A DNA stretch of 64,000 bases, taken from positions 4,589,177 to 4,653,176 of the forward strand of contig CM046844.1 of the NCBI GenBank assembly GCA_025618425.1, given 5' to 3'. Below the pieces are notes generated by a model, which was not told the DNA's origin, searched no databases, and worked only from the letters and a program-made list of their open reading frames with translations. Position 1 is the stretch's first letter. Every line of letters begins with the position of its first letter. A program made the position numbers and the translations under genes. Origin of the DNA: Heliocidaris tuberculata. Lineage: Eukaryota > Echinodermata > Echinoidea > Camarodonta > Echinometridae. Below are positions 60,201-64,000 of this stretch, one piece after another.

Positions 60201-63200
60201 TTTATAAAAATGAAGCATAGAACAGAATACTTAATTGAAAAATGAAAAAGTACACTATAAAAAGTTTATATAACTTTAAAAAGTTTATTTTCCAGATTTT
60301 GTTAAAACTCAGTTCTTTTTTTATATTGTTGTGTTTCTCAAATGAAGAAAACTTGCCAAGAGAATACAAAATGGTATAGAGGCATTGTAGTATGTCCAAG
60401 AGTTTAAACTTGCATGCAATTTGTTTTGACTTATAGAAGAGCTGCAATTTTCCCCCTGAGTCCTCAATTTGCTTACATGGGGCCAGGGAAGGAGAGAGGG
60501 CTTGTGACTGAAAATCAGGTTTTGAAGATTCTGAATATGACATAACCCTGACAATTATACATCCAACATTAAAAATATTTTTGGGGGGCCATGTTTGCCA
60601 TTTTTACCGTTTTTAAAAAAACCACTATTGCAAACTGCTCCTTTGTCTGGATATCATGGTAATACATTACAAATGACCTTCCCTGACCTAGGAATATAAT
60701 TGTTGATACAGATATTGTATGTTTAAAACCCAAGTCACAACAAAAGGTTTATTACCATGATTGTTATTTTCTCGTTGTTCACAGTTGAATGAAAGTCTGA
60801 TCAAGGAGAGGGAGAAACATGCACAAGAGATGGCCAGTCTGGAAGAGAAACTACAGAAATCATTCCAAGTGGTGAGTCCTTGTTGATGGGATGTTGAGCA
60901 GTAAGATCTTGATTTGTAAAGAAGTTGGAAGTTCTCTCTGAGAGATCACTGCTCGCTTTGCAATTAGTGTCAGTTTTATCCTTGCAAAGTTATCATTCCA
61001 TTTATCAAACCCATTGTGTATGAGATCCAGTTGTGTAAAGCCCACCGCACACTATACGATTGGTTTACGATCAGATTTCTAAAGAAAATGTTATAGCATT
61101 AGATATAAACAGTTAAACACATAAAATATGTTTGATTGAGGTTCTGAATAGTTAGTATACATAGATAGTAAAATTGAATTTACGGCCTATTATGAGCCTT
61201 CTAGTCAGAGGAAAGGCCAAATCAGCTCTGAATCGTAGTGACGTCAGAGCAGTCCTGCAATTGTCTACAATTTGAAACTGATTTGGCCCTTATTCCAGAT
61301 TTAAGGCCGACATCGCACCATGTTGAGTATTCATATTATTGTTCAGAACGTGAATCAGGTAGCTTTCACTTCTTAAAATACCTATATTTTAATGCTATTG
61401 CGATTTATTTCCAAAATTGGATCGTAGTTGATCGTATAGGCCCGAATTCACAAAGGAGGTTTGGTTTAAACCATGGTTTAAACCCCCTCTTGGGTTTTTT
61501 AAGCTTATGGAATCAGATCCAATCATATATTTTCTTTGAGCGCGCATGGGCAATGTGCGCTTATTTATGCTTATTTTAGTACGCTTATGGAGGTTTAAAC
61601 CTTAGCCATGGTTTAAACCTCCTTTGTGAATTCGGGCCATAATGTACAGTGGGCTTATTGTATCTTATAGGGAAGATAATTCAGTATTCAAGGGGGTTGA
61701 AAAGGAGTAATGCTGTTCTTTGTTCATATATTTGTGTATAAACAAAATAATTGAACAAAAATGTGTGTAGGCTTGATTCATAGCTTTACATTAATGGTTT
61801 GCCTTTGCTTTCAATGCCAGAGAGGTGGTTTAAACAATGAATCAGATTGTTTATCCTAAATTTTTCAAAAAATTTAGAGACATTAGTCCTATCTTTTTAG
61901 ATCTGCTGATATAAAACTTGAAGCCTGGCCATGAATGCCCATTTAGGATGGACTGATGGATGGATTGAGAACGTCAGTGATTAAAGTTCATGGAGGGTTT
62001 GATATTGGCAACTCATAGCTTTGAAGGCATACAGATATTACTGGTTTCAGATCCATGGTAACCAACATCATTCTTTTTCAAGGCACTTATAGGAGAAGAA
62101 GAAGAAGTTATTAAAATCCCAAATGAATATTGTTAACTTTGATGTTATTTGCCATTTATTGTGATGAAATGTTGTTATTCTTCCATAACTCACATTTACT
62201 AGGACCTTGAGATCCAGAAGCAGAGGAATGATGAATTGATATTGAAATACAAGCAGGAATTAAGCAGTACTGAAGCTAAGGTGAGACTTTGTTTAGCAGG
62301 ATCACATCTTTGAATCAAAGTACAAGACAATCTCTTACTAAAATATGTTATTCTTATACTTTTTGCAACAATTTCCTGGGTTTTAGGACCTATCATGAAC
62401 ATTAGGAATAGACAATTATCTGTGATTTTGATAAACATTTGTGAAATGTAGTACAACCAAGTATAACCAAGATCTATGTAGTCTAGCATTTTTGTTCATA
62501 TGCTGTGAAAAAAACAAAAATGAAAATAGCTGAACACTAACATTGCACCGTTAATGAGTAAGTGGGTAGCAATTTGTCAAAAACTTGAATAGCAGAGTAA
62601 CTCCAAAAATTCAAATATCTTTTCCATACAGTCTTGACTTGTATTTGAGTATGTTCGATTTATCCATTAATGACTTCTTGTACATGTTTTGTTAGATGAA
62701 AGGTATCATCCAACGCGAGAGGGATTCACTGAAGGCTCGATTAGACAGCCTAGAGAGGGAGCTCTCTGATTCTAAGAAATTGTCAAGTGATCATGAGAAG
62801 GGCTTGAGGGAAGAGATAGAGAGTCTACAGAGGATTATTGCTGAGCTCAGGAAACAACTTGGTAAGGAGTGTAGTAGAATAGATGTATCTTGAGGTGGCT
62901 TTTCAAGCACTAGCAGCACAGACTGTCACAAAATACTAACTCGCTACATTTTATTATTATAATGCATTACTAGAGAAGATGGTTGATATGTTCACAGCGA
63001 GTTAAATTGCCTGAGTACCAAACAAAAGAATATCATTCAATATGATTATTATTGTTTATCAATCATTTGATATGAATTGTTTTACTAGTTTTTAACATAC
63101 TTGAATATTCCATATAAGAAGAGAAAATATGTAATTATGCAATGCCTAGGTATATTTTATCTAACCATTCCCTTTTAAAAAAAATGCTGATGTATAATAT

Positions 63201-63392
63201 TACCTTTATTCCTCTTCACTATTATATTACTACCTGAAATTCTACCAAGCTTTAGATAGTAGGAATATATTTGTTTAGTCATGTTCTAGTTGTCCTTTGG
63301 GCTATGCTATAATCACTCTCACTCTCTCTTTATATATCTCTCTCTCTCCCTATATATCTCTCTCTCTCTCCATATATATCTCACTCCCTCTT

Positions 63393-63448
<56 letters not shown>

Positions 63449-63597
63449 CCTTGTCATTTCCAGCTCAAGGAGATAGCCGCAGTGCAGATGAGGTTCAAGC
63501 AATGAGAGCAGAATTACAGGAAGCAGAACAGGATTTAGCATCATCACAGAGAGATAAACTAGAGCTACAGAAGAAACTAGATCAGACCAAAGAAGAG
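54209..63597 (+). CDS. LEKR1: LEKR1-like coiled-coil protein, 3' end beyond window
   Basis: Twelve exons join in phase to 564 codons with no stop: 54209-54358, 54795-54928, 55755-55874, 56252-56427, 57215-57400, 57888-57969, 58329-58613, 59993-60086, 60785-60871, 62203-62280, 62696-62861, 63464-63597. The N-terminus LPNEIQEMTRDDTICKFCGV (C31, C34) matches the conserved start of leucine-, glutamate- and lysine-rich protein 1, including the CxxCGVSYLI..E pattern. Everything after residue 45 is predicted coiled coil with heptad Leu and many Glu, Lys, Arg and Gln (for example LRKQL, ELKEREIERKRR). The human protein is about 690 residues, so perhaps a fifth is missing to the right. The molecular function of the family is not established. 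The ATG was chosen as the first in frame; a possible 5' untranslated exon begins after CCCTAG at 54126. Orthology rests on the short N-terminal motif plus architecture. Confidence 0.85.
54987..55024. repeat. C run followed by A run in LEKR1 intron 2
   Basis: About 19 C then about 20 A, resembling the C/A tails at 18911 and 33103. Confidence 0.85.
56697..56776. mobile_element. Intact 80-bp TTAA-flanked MITE
   Basis: TTAA at both ends with termini TTAACCTGTTGCATACTGG and CCGTAGTCAATGGGTTAA. Same length and sequence family as the interrupted copy at 2698-3378. Confidence 0.8.
58957..59373. mobile_element. ~412-bp TTAA-flanked MITE (piggyBac-like), copy 3
   Basis: Same orientation as 46028-46443, with TTAA at 58957-58960 and 59370-59373. 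It lies in LEKR1 intron 7. Confidence 0.85.
61439..61638. mobile_element. 200-bp palindromic MITE, GGCCCGAATTCACAAAGGAG ends
   Basis: The ends are perfect inverted repeats for over 20 bp and continue into GGTTTAAACC blocks. ATA flanks both sides, a 3-bp duplication compatible with PIF/Harbinger-type insertion. It lies in LEKR1 intron 9. Confidence 0.8.
63316..63451 (+). repeat. CT microsatellite forming a LEKR1 polypyrimidine tract
   Basis: About 135 bases of TC repeats end 12 bases before the CAG acceptor of exon 63464-63597. Confidence 0.9.
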
Positions 63598-64000
63598 GTA
63601 TGGTCCTACTCAGTAGTTTCTCTCCTAATGTTGAAATTTCAATATTTTGGACATTTGAATCTAAAAGTTGATAGAGAAAGACTCTTATGTATAAAATTTG
63701 TTATACAAAAGCATTTGATTAATAAAAAGTTGTTACAGAAAAATAAAAATTTAAAATTGTTGTAGAAATACATGTGAATAGAAAAGTTGTTTTTAAAAGT
63801 ACATTTGGAATGAAAATTGCTATAAAAAGACATTTAGATATGGAAGTTGAGAAATTCATGGATATTGATAGTGGGTTTTTACTTTTCTATGATATATTTA
63901 CAGGATTTGATATATTAACAAGTAGGATGAAAGTTTGCTCATGTCTTCATTTCAAAGGTCATATTGTGTTTCCTTTATGACATGACATTATAATATAATG

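Noticed and set aside
1..64000. CRISPR arrays, bacterial operons, riboswitches
   Set aside because: The window is intron-rich eukaryotic DNA; no spaced direct-repeat array with unique spacers or bacterial-type gene clusters was seen.

Overview
The window is eukaryotic nuclear DNA. Its genes are split into many short exons with GT/AG junctions, and about 90 percent of the sequence is introns, repeats and small DNA transposons. Gene content (CSTF1, a LEKR1-like gene, a copine-domain gene of the plant/protist RGLG type) and the style of the repeats (many TIR-bounded MITEs, long poly-G/poly-C tracts, frequent ACATGTA words, tRNA-like-tailed SINEs) suggest a marine invertebrate deuterostome. An echinoderm is the most likely guess; this is inference, with no species-level evidence.

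Layout. (1) 2.56-13.14 kb, minus strand: CSTF1 (CstF-50). Eleven coding exons join in perfect phase to 403 codons. The N-terminal ~20 residues are not securely placed; a candidate first exon lies at 19.80 kb. Its introns hold several MITEs and SINEs. (2) 13.2-24 kb: no secure gene; a duplicated 230-bp block and two tandem blocks of a ~540-bp repeat that bracket a 4.9-kb segment. (3) 24.13-25.48 kb: inverted-repeat-bounded element carrying the first exon of a RecQ-like helicase. (4) 26-37 kb: repeat territory with two copies of a ~595-bp TTAA-flanked MITE, a hAT-type MITE with an 8-bp target duplication, a 5'-truncated retroposed tail, a 1.53-kb foldback (two 0.73-kb arms) plus two damaged relatives, a tRNA-like hairpin and a 1.85-kb inverted-repeat element. 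(5) 38.11-42.66 kb, plus strand: a complete five-exon copine/vWA gene whose product has a predicted N-terminal membrane anchor and a PPxY motif. (6) 45.16-46.03 kb, minus strand: a two-exon gene of unknown function ending tail-to-tail with the copine gene. (7) 46.4-54 kb: repeats only. (8) 54.21 kb to the right edge, plus strand: twelve exons of a LEKR1-like coiled-coil gene that continues beyond the window.

The genes share no visible pathway: CSTF1 acts in mRNA 3'-end cleavage, the copine protein is probably a membrane-anchored adaptor, and the LEKR1-like protein is a long coiled coil. The most interesting non-genic material is the set of TTAA-flanked MITE families (three families, seven copies, one copy interrupted by a second element so that the empty site can be reconstructed) and the foldback cluster at 28.9-32.8 kb.
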